The translations under genes were made by a program, and so were the position numbers. Under the pieces are notes generated by a model. That model did not search any database. It was given only the letters and a program-made list of their open reading frames with translations, and was not told the DNA's origin. From Casuarina equisetifolia (Eukaryota; Streptophyta; Magnoliopsida; Fagales; Casuarinaceae), in assembly GCA_028551475.1 (NCBI GenBank), contig CM052357.1:1860001-1924000 (forward strand): DNA of 64,000 nucleotides. The letters run 5' to 3'. Shown here in pieces: positions 11,130 through 21,527 of the stretch (its first letter is position 1; every line of letters starts with the position of its first letter).

Positions 11130-11951
11130 CTATAGGCAAGACTCTTAGCAATATTTATGGTGGCAAATTGGCTCTAGAGGAAAGACTTGAAGATCTTCTT
11201 AAAAACCAAGAAGCTATAATGATCTCAAAAGTGGTAGGTTGGTCAACAAAGGAGCCTAAATAATCCACCCTAGCTATGCAGAATCCAATTATTGATTAGG
11301 CGTAGTTCAAGCTTAGTGTGGGACTGAGGACATAACAAATTCTTGGCTCCCACAAGGCCTATTGTTCTACATTCATGGTCCCCATGGTGACCATATTTAA
11401 TTTTAAGACAGTGAAACTTCTTCTATATAATCATAGAAATCTAAAGAATTGCCCTTAACTAAGCAACTTCTGTAAGCTAAACTCTAATATAGTCCTAGAG
11501 ATTCATAGCTTGGAACTACATTCCTGGTTCATGGGTGTTCTTTTAAGGATCCATTTCTTTTTGTCAAGTTGGTTTCATATTCTTAAGGATTTTGCAGTAG
11601 ATATGTATATCACAATTTGACAATAGTCCAACTTAAGGTAACTTGGGTTTATTGTGATTTATTTTTCCTTCAAGAAACAACATAATATGAGAGTCCAATC
11701 TGAAGCTTAATAATTTTTCAACGTTTAGACCTTGTTTCTCTGTCTTTATTATGTCTTCATGTTTGTTGTTTGTGGGGTTGAAGATAGGAGTTCCAAAGCA
11801 GTTGTACCATACGTAACATAATTGGAGGCACAGTACCAAAGAAGTCAAAGCATAATTTATTTTTTTATGAACTACAGTGTGGTTCATACAACGTATAGTA
11901 TTGATTCAAATACACCTTAAGTTTCAACTCCCATAACAAAAGTGAGGACAT
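11130..11951. other. 3' flank of gene B
   Basis: No gene seen. It is collinear with 23,380-24,199 of unit 2. A minus-strand AATAAA (plus tttatt) at about 11,856-11,861, roughly 95 bp past the stop codon, is a plausible poly(A) signal. Confidence 0.5.
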
Positions 11952-13349
11952 CTACTCTCTACTAGGCGAAGGTATGTCTTCTGGATCTCTCCTTGGCTTC
12001 ACCCACCTCCCATAAGCATTACAAACTAAACCCTTGTTCGCCAGCTGGTACCAAGAAGGAGGAATCCTAAGCTCATCCACCAACATATCACAAGCCTTGT
12101 TCACCAAAGCAACATCCCTCCTTGCATCAAACCGATATGTCGTGGTCGTACTAAGAAACCCATCGACAAGATGAAGGTATGTCTCAAGGCTATGGAACCC
12201 TGCCAAATTGAGTCCGTGTTTTACGTGAGGAGAGGAATGAACGTCGAGTTTCAACTCGACTCCTACATGGCTGTAAACCCATTCCAATGTCCCTGCGATA
12301 TCATCAAATTTCTGTAAATTTTCGTTAAAGACAAGCCCTGGCATACGAGGGACTACGTCTTCCTTGGTCACCGCTCTCAGTGTTTTCACTCCCAGCTTTT
12401 GAAGCTCATCCTCGAAAGCGAAGTTGCCCACCCTCGGAGCGCCGAAGGAAATCACGCTAACGTGAACGTTGGGAATTGCTGATGCTGCTTCGTAAGCGTT
12501 GAGGAGAGCTAATGCACCGCCCAAGCTATGTCCCGTGATCGTGAGGCTAACTACTTCGCCTTTCTCCTTGTAAAATCTCACAAGCCTGGTCACTTCTTGC
12601 ATGACTTGTTCTGACGCACTTGCCTTGTTGTACCTCGTGGATTCACTCTTGCCGGTGTAAATACTTAGGAAGCCATGTTCAACTTTAGCATCCCCTTGCC
12701 CAAATGGCTCTAGCTTCAGTTGTATATCCTCGTACCACTCCAAAGGTGCCACAGTTCCACGCCACGCCACCACAATATCTCTACGCCCAATCCTCTGTGT
12801 CTCTTCCTCGTCGCTCACCGCAACGTAGCCCATCCAATTCGAGTCCTTGCTCCAAGTCTCCACCAAATGGGACTTCTGCAGCCACTGTGGCATATCTATC
12901 TGCGACATGGCATAAATATACTTGCTGACGACGTAGCCATTTCTATTAAGGCCCAGTTTCTCGAACAACTTGCTCCGGTTGTACCTGCAGCTCCCACAAT
13001 ACTCCGAGAAAGAATCAAAATCAAAAGAATCGTACGTTGCTTGTGCAAATTCTCCATATTTGACAATCTCTCTTCGAAGCCAAGGGTGAAGAGGATCCAA
13101 AAGGTTCTTCCAGTCCGAGGAACCCTGAATCTCTTGCCACTTGTCTGCTATGACCTCTTTTGGAGAAGCCGTTGGAGTGGATTGCTTTCCTTCACCATAT
13201 GAGCTCCAACTGGGATGGGGGGTATCAGCATGGAGATGGAGGAGATGAGAGAGTGATTCGGCGAAACCGGAAACCCCTTTGGATTGTTTTGTTTCGTGGG
13301 GAGAGAGAACAGATTCTTGATAAGCATGCGTTACAGAAAGCTTGATCAT
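11952..13349 (-). CDS. Class I phospholipase A1, PLA1-Igamma/DAD1-like, gene B
   Basis: Intact single-exon gene, 465 residues. Family role: class 3 lipase-fold acylhydrolase that removes the sn-1 fatty acid from phospho- and galactolipids, usually in plastids; some members supply linolenate for jasmonate. Seen: a Ser/His-rich N-terminal region of about 70 residues that could be a plastid transit peptide, the class I opening (KWQEIQGSSDW, residues 70-80), NWMGYVAVSD (171-180), DIVVAWRGT (191-199), GHSLGG with Ser275, Asp331 in KEDVVP, and His386 in GFHSLETYLH. The triad assignment is by family pattern. The start is the first ATG, in the same place in all full-length copies. Gene E is its near twin, with about a dozen differences. 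Substrate and plastid location are inferred. Confidence 0.93.
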   Translation of the reverse strand: MIKLSVTHAYQESVLSPHETKQSKGVSGFAESLSHLLHLHADTPHPSWSSYGEGKQSTPTASPKEVIADKWQEIQGSSDWKNLLDPLHPWLRREIVKYGEFAQATYDSFDFDSFSEYCGSCRYNRSKLFEKLGLNRNGYVVSKYIYAMSQIDMPQWLQKSHLVETWSKDSNWMGYVAVSDEEETQRIGRRDIVVAWRGTVAPLEWYEDIQLKLEPFGQGDAKVEHGFLSIYTGKSESTRYNKASASEQVMQEVTRLVRFYKEKGEVVSLTITGHSLGGALALLNAYEAASAIPNVHVSVISFGAPRVGNFAFEDELQKLGVKTLRAVTKEDVVPRMPGLVFNENLQKFDDIAGTLEWVYSHVGVELKLDVHSSPHVKHGLNLAGFHSLETYLHLVDGFLSTTTTYRFDARRDVALVNKACDMLVDELRIPPSWYQLANKGLVCNAYGRWVKPRRDPEDIPSPSRE

Positions 13350-13469
13350 GCTGGATTCAGTGGCAGGAAGTTGATTATAGATAATTGATGGAGTTCAGGG
13401 TCTGATCACTTGGTAATGCCTGGAATCTGGAGGATGGAAGGTTGCTGAAAGAACCATGGGGGAAGAGGG

Positions 13470-13660
13470 TATATATAGAGTGCAGATGAAGTGACCAGGT
13501 CAACTTCGTCCACAAGACTTGGTCACCGGGAGTTAATAGTGTTGAAACCTTTAGTGGGTCCGGGTCTCTGCAACTCTCACCATAGATAATGATACCTAAC
13601 TTCTTGACTTGGATCTTCATCTACCAGCAGAAGATAGAAACTTGAGCGTTTCAACACGTG
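13470..13660 (-). promoter_or_regulatory. Promoter of gene B: TATA box, TTGACC motif, G-box
   Basis: TATATATA at 13,470-13,477 (121 bp before the ATG), TTGACC (W-box core) at 13,498-13,503, and a perfect G-box CACGTG at 13,655-13,660 about 306 bp upstream. The G-box is the site bound by bHLH factors such as MYC2 and by bZIP factors. It is shared with E and both Q relics but absent from A, D and F. Function is inferred from motif identity and position. Confidence 0.6.
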
Positions 13661-15164
13661 TGGAACCATTCAGTCAATTCTTCATGTCGTTTAAAGGTCT
13701 TGGTCCAAGAAAGTAGCCTATGAAGATGAGTTTCTTTCTAATTCATCCATCGATACTATCCCAAATCACTTTTGATGCCCATAAAGCCCTGATTCTGTAG
13801 TTGTATGGCACGATTTGTTAGCAATAAGTAAGAATTGTAAGGAACTCATTTCGTCAAAAAAGACTGCAGGGAGAAGAACGAGCATTAGGTAGCGGCAAAC
13901 ATTGTTCACATCTCGACGTTTTTTGCTTTGACACTTCCACGGCAATCTCTTTTTTGATATTTTTCTATTTATATAAGGGTTTATTCTCTCTCTCTTTTTC
14001 TTTCATTTTCAATATACTTAAAATAAAAGTTATGTGAGACAGGATGCTACAAACACTTCTTTACTTATCAGGATGCATGCTTAATCGTCTAACCTTATAT
14101 CGTGAATAATGCATTTTAGAGTTCAAAAATTTGAACCCATTTGACTAATACAAAGAGCACGATACATTCATTCTCAACATAATACATTCATTTTCTATAG
14201 TGATATTTAATTCTTGACCTTTCATAAAAAAAAAAAAAAAAAAACATAATACTTCAACAGGTACTGGACGGACGGAGAATACTTCCGGCTCTAGTACGGA
14301 AGTAGCAAGGTTTTCTGGCTTTCAACAAGTACACCTTGGAACTCAAACTCCAGCACGTTTATCAAGCAATCTGTCAATTTCTTTTATTGCTGGTTGACAC
14401 AGAGCTAAATATTCGAATTCATACATCAAAGCTTCACGTTTGGGAAGGATTCTGTCGACAAGAACTAAGATCTTCCTCCTCAAGTAATCTGGCAAAAAGA
14501 CTTGTAATGGGGACAAGAATCAGTAAAGAACATGCCCAGTAAGAAGATATGAAGTCCTTCAATTAAGAAGTGCTTCAGGAACAATCTTTCCTCAATATGA
14601 AGGGTGCCGTAGTAATTTGACTTGATGTGGGAGACTGGTAGTTGTAGAGTTGAAAGTAGGGTAAAAGCAAGTATATATATATGATAATAATTTTGTCAAA
14701 ATAACGATATTTATATTATGTTATTATGTTATACTGAATAATAATGTCTTGTATGATCAACATAAATGTCCCAACACTTGGGCTTGCAATGAATAATTGC
14801 ACGTAAAACAAATAACTTTGCAAGTACAATAATGGACATTACACCCAACTTGTAATCATAATTTTAATCATAAAATAATCTAACATAGTAAATCATATGA
14901 CTAGATTTTTTTTCTTATAAGGTAATAGCTATCAAGTCATTCCAAAATGTTTATAAATACCTCTTATATTTACGTAAAGAAGCCCAAAAAAATGAGACTA
15001 ATTTGCAGTTAGAAGGTTGTCCCAATTTTCCAATGATTCACTTCCATACATGGAACCAATTTTCTTTTTAGAATCCTTTTGGAGGAATTCTTAATTATAC
15101 AACGTATAGTACTGATTCAACCAAATTTGCGTTAGCATTCCAACAGCAAGAGAATGATCATTTT
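13661..15164. other. Upstream flank of gene B and 3' flank of relic Q1
   Basis: No gene seen. 14,270-14,700 is a diverged copy of the sequence left of the P relics (16,360-16,760, 28,430-28,800), so Q and P loci are themselves old duplicates. An A-run lies at 14,227-14,244. Confidence 0.55.
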
Positions 15165-15415
15165 TGTTTCTACCAGATGAAGGTATGTCTTCTGGATCTC
15201 TGTTGGGTTTTACCCATCGGCCATAAGCATACTAATAAACCCTTGTTGGCCAATTGGTACTAATAATGAGGGACCCTTAGCTCATCCACCAACAAATCAC
15301 AAGCCTTGTTCACTAAAGCATCATCCCTCCTAGCATCCGACCGAAATGTACAGGTAGTACTCCGAAACCCATCAAGAAGATTGAATCCACGTTTCAGGTA
15401 AGGCGACGATTGAGA
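15165..15415 (-). pseudogene. PLA1 lipase relic Q1 (C-terminal fragment)
   Basis: Minus-strand remains of the C-terminal part: matches to RRD-ALVNKACD-LVDELR, a ...YQLANKGL segment and the RWVKP-like tail, with frame breaks. The fragment joins directly to distal promoter sequence near 15,420, so the N-terminal coding region and proximal promoter are deleted. The same join is in relic Q2 at about 27,495, so the loss is older than the unit duplication. Confidence 0.75.
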
Positions 15416-17366
15416 CTGAAAATTCTGCAGAAGTACGCAGAAGCTGTTGAGAGTTTCAACACGTGCATGAAGTATTCAGTCAATTCTTCACTGTGTTTAA
15501 AGGTCTGGGTTGAACAAAGTAGCCAATGAAGATGAGTTGCTTTTTAAATCATCCATCGAAACTATCCCAAGTCAATTTTAATGCCTATAAAGCTCGGATT
15601 CAGTCATATGCCACGATTTTTTAGCAATAAATAAGAAATGTAATGAACTCATTTCGTCCAAAAAGACTGCTGAGAGAAGAACGAGGATTCGTGTAGCAGC
15701 AAATATTGTTCACATAATAATTCCAAGTCACCATATTTTTTACTTAGAAACTTTCGAACCGATCCCTATTTTGATATTTTTCTATTTATAGACGGATTTT
15801 GTTTTCATTTTCTATATAAACACACAAAATTACTTAGATAAGAAGTTCCAAAACCAAATCGAAAGTCCCATGAAAAAGCCAACCCTAATCTAACAAAAGT
15901 ACATGATAACGAGCAAAATTATGAAATTTTCCTTTCTTTTCCCCTTTGAAGGGCATTTTGAATGTGTAACCCTCGAAGTCACCAAACAAATTGTAATAAA
16001 TATATTTTATTATTTAAAAGGAATTTCAAAACAATTGAAAACTTATATATTCAACATACTTAGAAACTTGAGAAAATCATATTTAATTTGGTATTAAGTT
16101 ATTATTGATTTCATCATAAGAATGTCCTTAACTATTTTAGTATGGCAATTATTTTGTATTTGACAAAGTTCACGTCACGCAATAAGTTGATCATTATAGG
16201 TAGCCTCCTCCGCTAAAAGCATATGAGACAAGAAGTTGCAAACCCTTCTTTACTTTCAGGACATGGTACTTAGTATTCTAACTTTGTTTTGTGAATTATG
16301 CATTTCAGAACTTGGGACTTTGAATCCATTTGACTAATACAAAGAATAGACGGAAGCAGCAAGGCTCTTTGACTTTCAACGCGTACAGCTTGGAATTCAA
16401 ACTCCCGCACGTTTATCAAGCAATCAGTCAATTTCTCTATTGCTAGTTCAAACAATGAGATAAAGTTTCCAATTCATGCATGAAAGATTCACGTCTATCA
16501 AGGATTCTATCGAGAAGAACATATACCAACGTCCTCCAGAAATCTAGAGACAAGAATCAGTAAAGAACATGCGCGGGAAGAAGAGATGAAGTCCTTCAAT
16601 TAGGAAGGGCTTCAGGAATAGCTAATCCTTAATATGAATGATGCTGTAGCAATTTGACTTGAGGTTGAAGACTGGTAGTTGTAGAGTTGAAATCGGGGTT
16701 AAAGTCAATATATATATATATATATATATATATACTAATTTTGTCAAATATACAAAATAACCGTATATGTATTATGCTATTTTGTTAGTCATCAACGATC
16801 ATAATGAAAGCGTTACCAGGAAAGAGAATTTCTTGTAGATCCTAAGTCCTTTTTTCCTTTTTTCCTTTTTTCCTTTTTTTTTTTTTAGAAACTAGGACAA
16901 AACCTTGATATATTTTAATAATAATAAAAAAGCTATGCTGAAAAGTCATACTTTTTAAGGATATAAAAGAACTGTAAGTTTAACATTTAAAAATTAACTA
17001 TTAACCTTATATGCTGAACTCATAGTTTGGTTGCAAATTTTTAAAAAACCCAATAAATAAAAAGGAGAGCAAGTTTGCTTAATTCTATGGAGGCTTATAA
17101 TTTCCATAGACCTAATTGACCATTCATAAATGCATTTGTGCATGACCTTGACAAGAAGCCTACTCAATCAAAAATTTTAAGCTTCTGAACTTGGTATTTG
17201 TGATTTGTTAATTCGTCCACACTTGAATACTCTTCTTTGAACATGTGTCTAATAGTAGTGCATGTTGAATACATATAGATCCTAAGTATATAGAAATTGC
17301 AAAAAGTTATAGGCAGCTATTTATTGTGCATTTAACAAGTAATTGATCTTGAGCTTCCTAAATATT
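15416..17366. other. Orphan distal promoter of Q1 and flank of relic P2
   Basis: 15,416-15,720 is the distal part of a PLA1 promoter, with a G-box CACGTG at 15,460-15,465. Beyond it there is no gene. Collinear with 27,500-29,597. A (TA)n tract of about 26 bp lies at 16,709-16,734 and a repeated tccttttt run at about 16,848-16,880. Confidence 0.55.
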
Positions 17367-17812
17367 TCGAATATCACGTTTCAATTCAGATTCAGCTCCA
17401 GCGTGGGTGTAAACCCATTCCAATGTCCCAGTGATATCATCAAATCTCTGCAAAGATTCATTAAAAAGAAGCCCTGGCATCTAAGGGACTACATCTTGAT
17501 TGTTCACCACTCTCAGTGTTTTCACTCCCAATGGTGAAGATCATACCGGAAAGCAATGTTGCCACCATGGGGGGCCCCGAAGGAAATCACGTTAACATGA
17601 AGTTTGGGGATTCTCGCAGCGGCCTTGTAAGCGTTGAGAAGAGCTAATGCACCACCCAAGCTATGTCCGGTTACTGTGAGACTAACTTTCACCTTTACCC
17701 CTGTGCAATTCTACAAGCCTGGTGATTTTTTCATTGGCTTGCTCTGAGGCGCTGGTCATGTTATACCTGGTACATTCGCTCTTACTAGTGTAAATACCAA
17801 GAAAATTCTATT
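17367..17812 (-). pseudogene. PLA1 lipase relic P2
   Basis: Minus-strand counterpart of P1, covering roughly the active-site region (GHSLGG-equivalent at about 17,650-17,665) to the region before the C-terminal domain. It has small indels and frame breaks. At 17,812 it joins directly to the 3' flank of the next copy, so the stretch corresponding to 1,770-5,190 of unit 1 is missing here. Confidence 0.72.
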
Positions 17813-19069
17813 TCTTTTAGTCCATATACTAAAAAAGCAAACTTAAAATATATATAGATATCTCTAGAAGTTTAAGAATCAAATCTCTTCTTTTAATTAC
17901 TTTGGTCATTTATTTCAATTCCTCATTTAATGATCTGATATTATGTTAGATTCCATTCTAAGTAAGGGTGCTTCTCTAAATCATCCCTAAGATAACTCTT
18001 ATTTTATACAAGAGACTATTAGAAATCACAATAAATGTTGACTAAAGAGAGCCATCAAACAATTCTTGTTGCCATAGAAAAGTCTTATTCTATAAGTTAT
18101 CTAATAAAATTATGTTTGTAAATGCCATTAGTCTAAATTAGATCATATTAATCCACTATTTCATCAACTTGTTGGAGGTCTTTATAAATCTTCTGGAAAG
18201 AACCAAAGAGAATAGAAGTATAGGGTTGGCTTGAGGAGATCTTTCTAACTCCATACCATGGTATTTTTTATTTCAAGTTCCATAACTAAAGTTCTTTTGT
18301 ATTTTATATTGTGAAACAATATATTCCATCCCAGGGTTTTGTCTTTATATGCTACAAGGAATCCGATCCAGATTCCCAAGCTACATAGCAAAGCTCCAGC
18401 AGTTGGTTCTTAGCGGTTCTTCCCAACGTCCCTTTTCCTGAACTAGAAACCCAGTCTGGGGAAAAAATCCCATGTGACTACTGAGACTATTATCTAATGA
18501 CGCATCTCTTGTAACATAAAAGAAACATGTGGAAAACACTACTTATACAACGGGAGATTCATACATTGGAACCACTTTCCTCTTGTTTGTCGGTGTTCTT
18601 TTAAGGATCCATATCTTTTTATCGCGTTGGAATAATATATTCTTAAAGGTTTTGTAGTACATATCTATATCGACATTTAACAGTATTCCAACTTAAGGAA
18701 TTTTAGGTTTGTTATCGTTTCTTTAGTCCTTTAAGAAAAAACATCGTATAGGAGTCCAATATAAAGCTTAATAATTGTCTTACTTTTAGACCTTTTTTTC
18801 GTGTCTTTATGTTGTCTTCCTATTTGTTATGTGGGGGTTTGAAGATTGGAATCCCAAAGCAGTTATACGACATATGTATTATAACAATTAGAAGCTTGGT
18901 ACCAAAGATGTCAAAACATAATTTTTTTTTTGGAATGGTAAATTAAATTAATAAAAATTAGAATATAAAAATAAAAGAACATACCCTAATATTACAAAAG
19001 TTAATTCAACTAAGAAAATTTAGTTCATACAAAGTATAGGATAGATTCAAGTAAGCGTTGTGTTTCAAC
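17813..19069. other. 3' flank of copy C
   Basis: No gene seen. It is collinear with 5,190-6,510 and 30,390-31,792. A LINE-like 3' tail (plus-strand T-run about 18,922-18,931, with the attaataaaaatt and aatattacaaaa blocks following) ends about 60 bp from the stop codon of copy C. Confidence 0.55.
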
Positions 19070-19822
19070 TCACATAACAAAAGTATGGACCCTCGGTTCT
19101 CTACTCGGTGTAGGTATGTCTTCTGCCTCTCTCTTCGGCTTCACCCATCTCCCATAAGCATTACAAACTAAACCCTTCGCCAACTGGTACCAAGAAGGAG
19201 GAATCCTAAGCTCATCCACCAACATATCACAAGCCTCGTTCACCAAAGCAACATCCCTCCTCGCTTCCATTCGATATGTCGTGGTCGTACTAAGAAACCC
19301 ATCGACAAGATGAAGGTATGTCTCAAGGCTATGGAACCCTGCTAAATTGAGTCCGTGTTTGAGGTACGGAGATGAATGAACGTCAAGTTTCAACTCGGCG
19401 CCCACGTGGGTGTAAACCAATTCCAAAGTCCCTGCAATATCATCAAATCTCTGTAAATTTTCGTTGAAAACAAGCCCTGGCATGCGAGGGACTGCGTCTT
19501 GCTTGGTCACCGCTCTTAGTGTTTTCACTCCTAACAGAAGAAGCTCATCCCGGAAAGCAGCGTTGCCGACCCTGGGATCACCGAAGGAAATCATGCTAAC
19601 GTGGACGTTGGGAATTGTTGATGCTGCTTCGTAAGCGTTGAGGAGAGCTAATGCACCGCCCAAGCTGTGTCCGGTGATCGTGATGCTAACTTCTTCGCCT
19701 TTCTCCCTGTAAAACTTCACGAGCCTGGTCAGTTCTTCTATGGCTTTTTCTGTAGCACTTGTCTTGTTGTGCCTCGTGGATTCGCTCCTACCACTGTGAA
19801 TACTCAGAAAGCCACGTTCAAC
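19070..19822 (-). pseudogene. Class I phospholipase A1, copy C, 5'-truncated
   Basis: Open from 19,822 to the stop at 19,070 (about 250 codons), starting inside the VERGFLSI segment at about residue 224 of the full protein. The N-terminal domain, start codon and promoter are gone, and the break sits at a short AT-rich junction leading into the 3' flank of gene D. The catalytic Ser, Asp and His are kept, but two changes touch conserved segments: ISFGDPRVG instead of ISFGAPRVG, and QDAVP instead of QDVVP. An internal Met (19,720) could start a 216-residue product, but no promoter is seen. It looks like a partial extra copy from unequal exchange. Confidence 0.85.
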
Positions 19823-19909
19823 AAATGATATTTTTTTACAAAAATTATATATTCTTAAATGCTAATAATTTTCATCTGAAGCATAATTTCCTTATGAACG
19901 ACATGTGAC

Positions 19910-21376
19910 TCAAACAGCGGATAGGACTGACTCAAGTACACCTTGTGTTTCAACTCCCATAACAAAACTATGGACCTTTTGTTCCCTACCAGGTGTAGGT
20001 ATGTCTTCCAGATCTCTCTTCGGCTTCACCCATCTCCCATAAGCATTACAAACTAAACCCTTGTTCGCCAACTGGTACCAAGAAGGAGGAATCCTAAGCT
20101 CATCCACCAACATATCACAAGCCTTGTTCACCAAAGCAACATCCCTTCTCGCATCCAACCGATATGTCGTGGTCCTACAAAGAAACCCATCGACAAGATG
20201 AAGGTATGTCTCAAGGCTATGGAACCCTGCTAAATTGAGTCCGTGCTTGAGGTACGGAGATGAATGAACGTCGAGTTTCAACTCGGCCCCCACATGGGTG
20301 TAAACCCATTCCAATGTCCCTGCGATATCATCAAATCTCTGCAAATTTTCGTTGAAAACAAGCCCTGGCATGCGAGGGACTACGTCTTGCTTGTTCACCG
20401 CTCTCAGTGTTTTGACTCCCAACTGATGAAGCTCATCTCGGAAAGTACCGTTGCCGACCCTGGGAGCACCGAAGGAAATCACGCTAACGTGAACGTTGGG
20501 AATTGTTGACGCTGCTTCGTAAGCGTTGAAGAGAGCTAATGCACCGCCCAAGCTGTGTCCGGTGATCGTGATGCTAACTTCTTCGCCTTTCTTCCTGTAA
20601 GAATTCACGAGCCTGGTCAGTTCTTCTATGGCTTGTTCTGAAGCACTTGTCTTGTTGTGCCTCGTGGATTCGCTCCTACCAGTGTAAATACTCAGGAAGC
20701 CACGTTCAACTTTAGCATCCCCTTGCCCAAATGGCTCCAGTTTCAGCTGTATATCCTCGTACCACTCCGAAGCAGCCACCGTTCCGCGCCACGCCACCAC
20801 AATATCTCTTCGCCCAATCCTCTGTGTCTCCTCCTCGTCGCTGACTGCAACGTAGCCCATCCAGTTCGAGTCCTTGCTCCAACTCTCCAACAAATGGGAC
20901 CTCTGCAGCCACTGCGGCATATCTACGTGCGACATGGCGTAAATATACTTGCTAACAACGTAACCATTTTTTCCAAGGCCCAGTTTCTCGAACAACATGC
21001 TGCGGTTGTACCTGCAGCTCCCACAGTACTCCGAGAAAGGATCAAAATCAAAAGCATCGTACGTGGCTTGTGCGAATTCTCCATATTTGACGATCTCTCT
21101 TCGAAGCCAAGGGTGAAGAGGGTCCAAAAGATTGTCCCAGTCCGACGAACCGTGTATCTCTTGCCACTTGTCTGCTATGACCTCCTTGGGAGAAGCTGTT
21201 GGAGTAGATTGCTTTTTTGAACCGCATGAGCTCCAACTAGGGAAAGGGATTTCGGGATGAAGGTGGAGGAGATGTGAAAGTGACTCGGCGAAACGTGAAA
21301 CCCCTTTTGATGGTTTCGTTTCGTGGGGAGAGAGAACAGCTTCTTGATAAGCATGGGTTACAGAAAGCTTGATCAT
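19910..21376 (-). CDS. Class I phospholipase A1, PLA1-Igamma/DAD1-like, gene D (extended C-terminus)
   Basis: Intact single-exon gene, 488 residues. The same domain order as gene B is visible: transit-peptide-like N-terminus, KWQEIHGSSDW near residue 70, DIVVAWRGT near 191, GHSLGG with Ser275, Asp331 (KQDVVP) and His386 (GFHSLETYLH). It differs from B at many sites and is closest to A and F. Where B and E stop shortly after RWVKP, and F ends in TFVM, gene D reads on through a further dozen residues (GVETQGVLESVLSAV). Its 3' flank resembles that of B-type genes, so it is probably a recombinant of an A-type body with another 3' end. Only 87 bp separate it from truncated copy C. The role is inferred from the family. 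Confidence 0.92.
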   Translation of the reverse strand: MIKLSVTHAYQEAVLSPHETKPSKGVSRFAESLSHLLHLHPEIPFPSWSSCGSKKQSTPTASPKEVIADKWQEIHGSSDWDNLLDPLHPWLRREIVKYGEFAQATYDAFDFDPFSEYCGSCRYNRSMLFEKLGLGKNGYVVSKYIYAMSHVDMPQWLQRSHLLESWSKDSNWMGYVAVSDEEETQRIGRRDIVVAWRGTVAASEWYEDIQLKLEPFGQGDAKVERGFLSIYTGRSESTRHNKTSASEQAIEELTRLVNSYRKKGEEVSITITGHSLGGALALFNAYEAASTIPNVHVSVISFGAPRVGNGTFRDELHQLGVKTLRAVNKQDVVPRMPGLVFNENLQRFDDIAGTLEWVYTHVGAELKLDVHSSPYLKHGLNLAGFHSLETYLHLVDGFLCRTTTYRLDARRDVALVNKACDMLVDELRIPPSWYQLANKGLVCNAYGRWVKPKRDLEDIPTPGREQKVHSFVMGVETQGVLESVLSAV

Positions 21377-21493
21377 GCTGGATTCAGCGGCGAAAAGTTG
21401 ATTATGGATTGTTGATGGTGTTCAAGTCGTGATCACTTGGCTATATCTGAAATCTGGAGGATGAAGATTGCTTAGGGAATCAGGGGGGTAGAG

Positions 21494-21527
21494 TATATAT
21501 AGTTGACAACTGCGCTGAGCCGGTCAA
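21494..21527 (-). promoter_or_regulatory. TATA box and TTGACC motif of gene D
   Basis: TATATATA at 21,494-21,501 (118 bp before the ATG) and TTGACC at 21,522-21,527. The G-box position reads actcgta (about 21,744-21,750), the A-type form. Confidence 0.65.

Larger units (their letters stand above)
1..16220. repeat. Unit 1 of a ~12.2-kb segmental tandem duplication (left edge cut by window)
   Basis: Seen: sequence from about 240 onward realigns with 16,447 onward and again with 28,548 onward, in the same order and orientation. The unit holds PLA1 relic P1, A-type pseudogene A, B-type gene B and relic Q1. The offset to unit 2 is about 16.2 kb. Subtracting the Copia element plus one target copy (about 2.66 kb) and the 1.26-kb insertion leaves about 12.3 kb, close to the 12.1-kb spacing of units 2 and 3. 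Unit 1 is therefore the same module with two later insertions. The edges are arbitrary within the repeat. At the very start, the first ~32 bases recur at 173-205, a small local duplication. Confidence 0.85.

Noticed and set aside
20657-21220. Long plus-strand open frames inside the lipase genes (also 7,207-7,770, 12,720-13,202 and 24,968-25,366)
   Set aside because: They lie exactly antisense to conserved lipase coding sequence, and their resemblance among copies follows from the sense-strand conservation. No separate promoter or known domain is seen.
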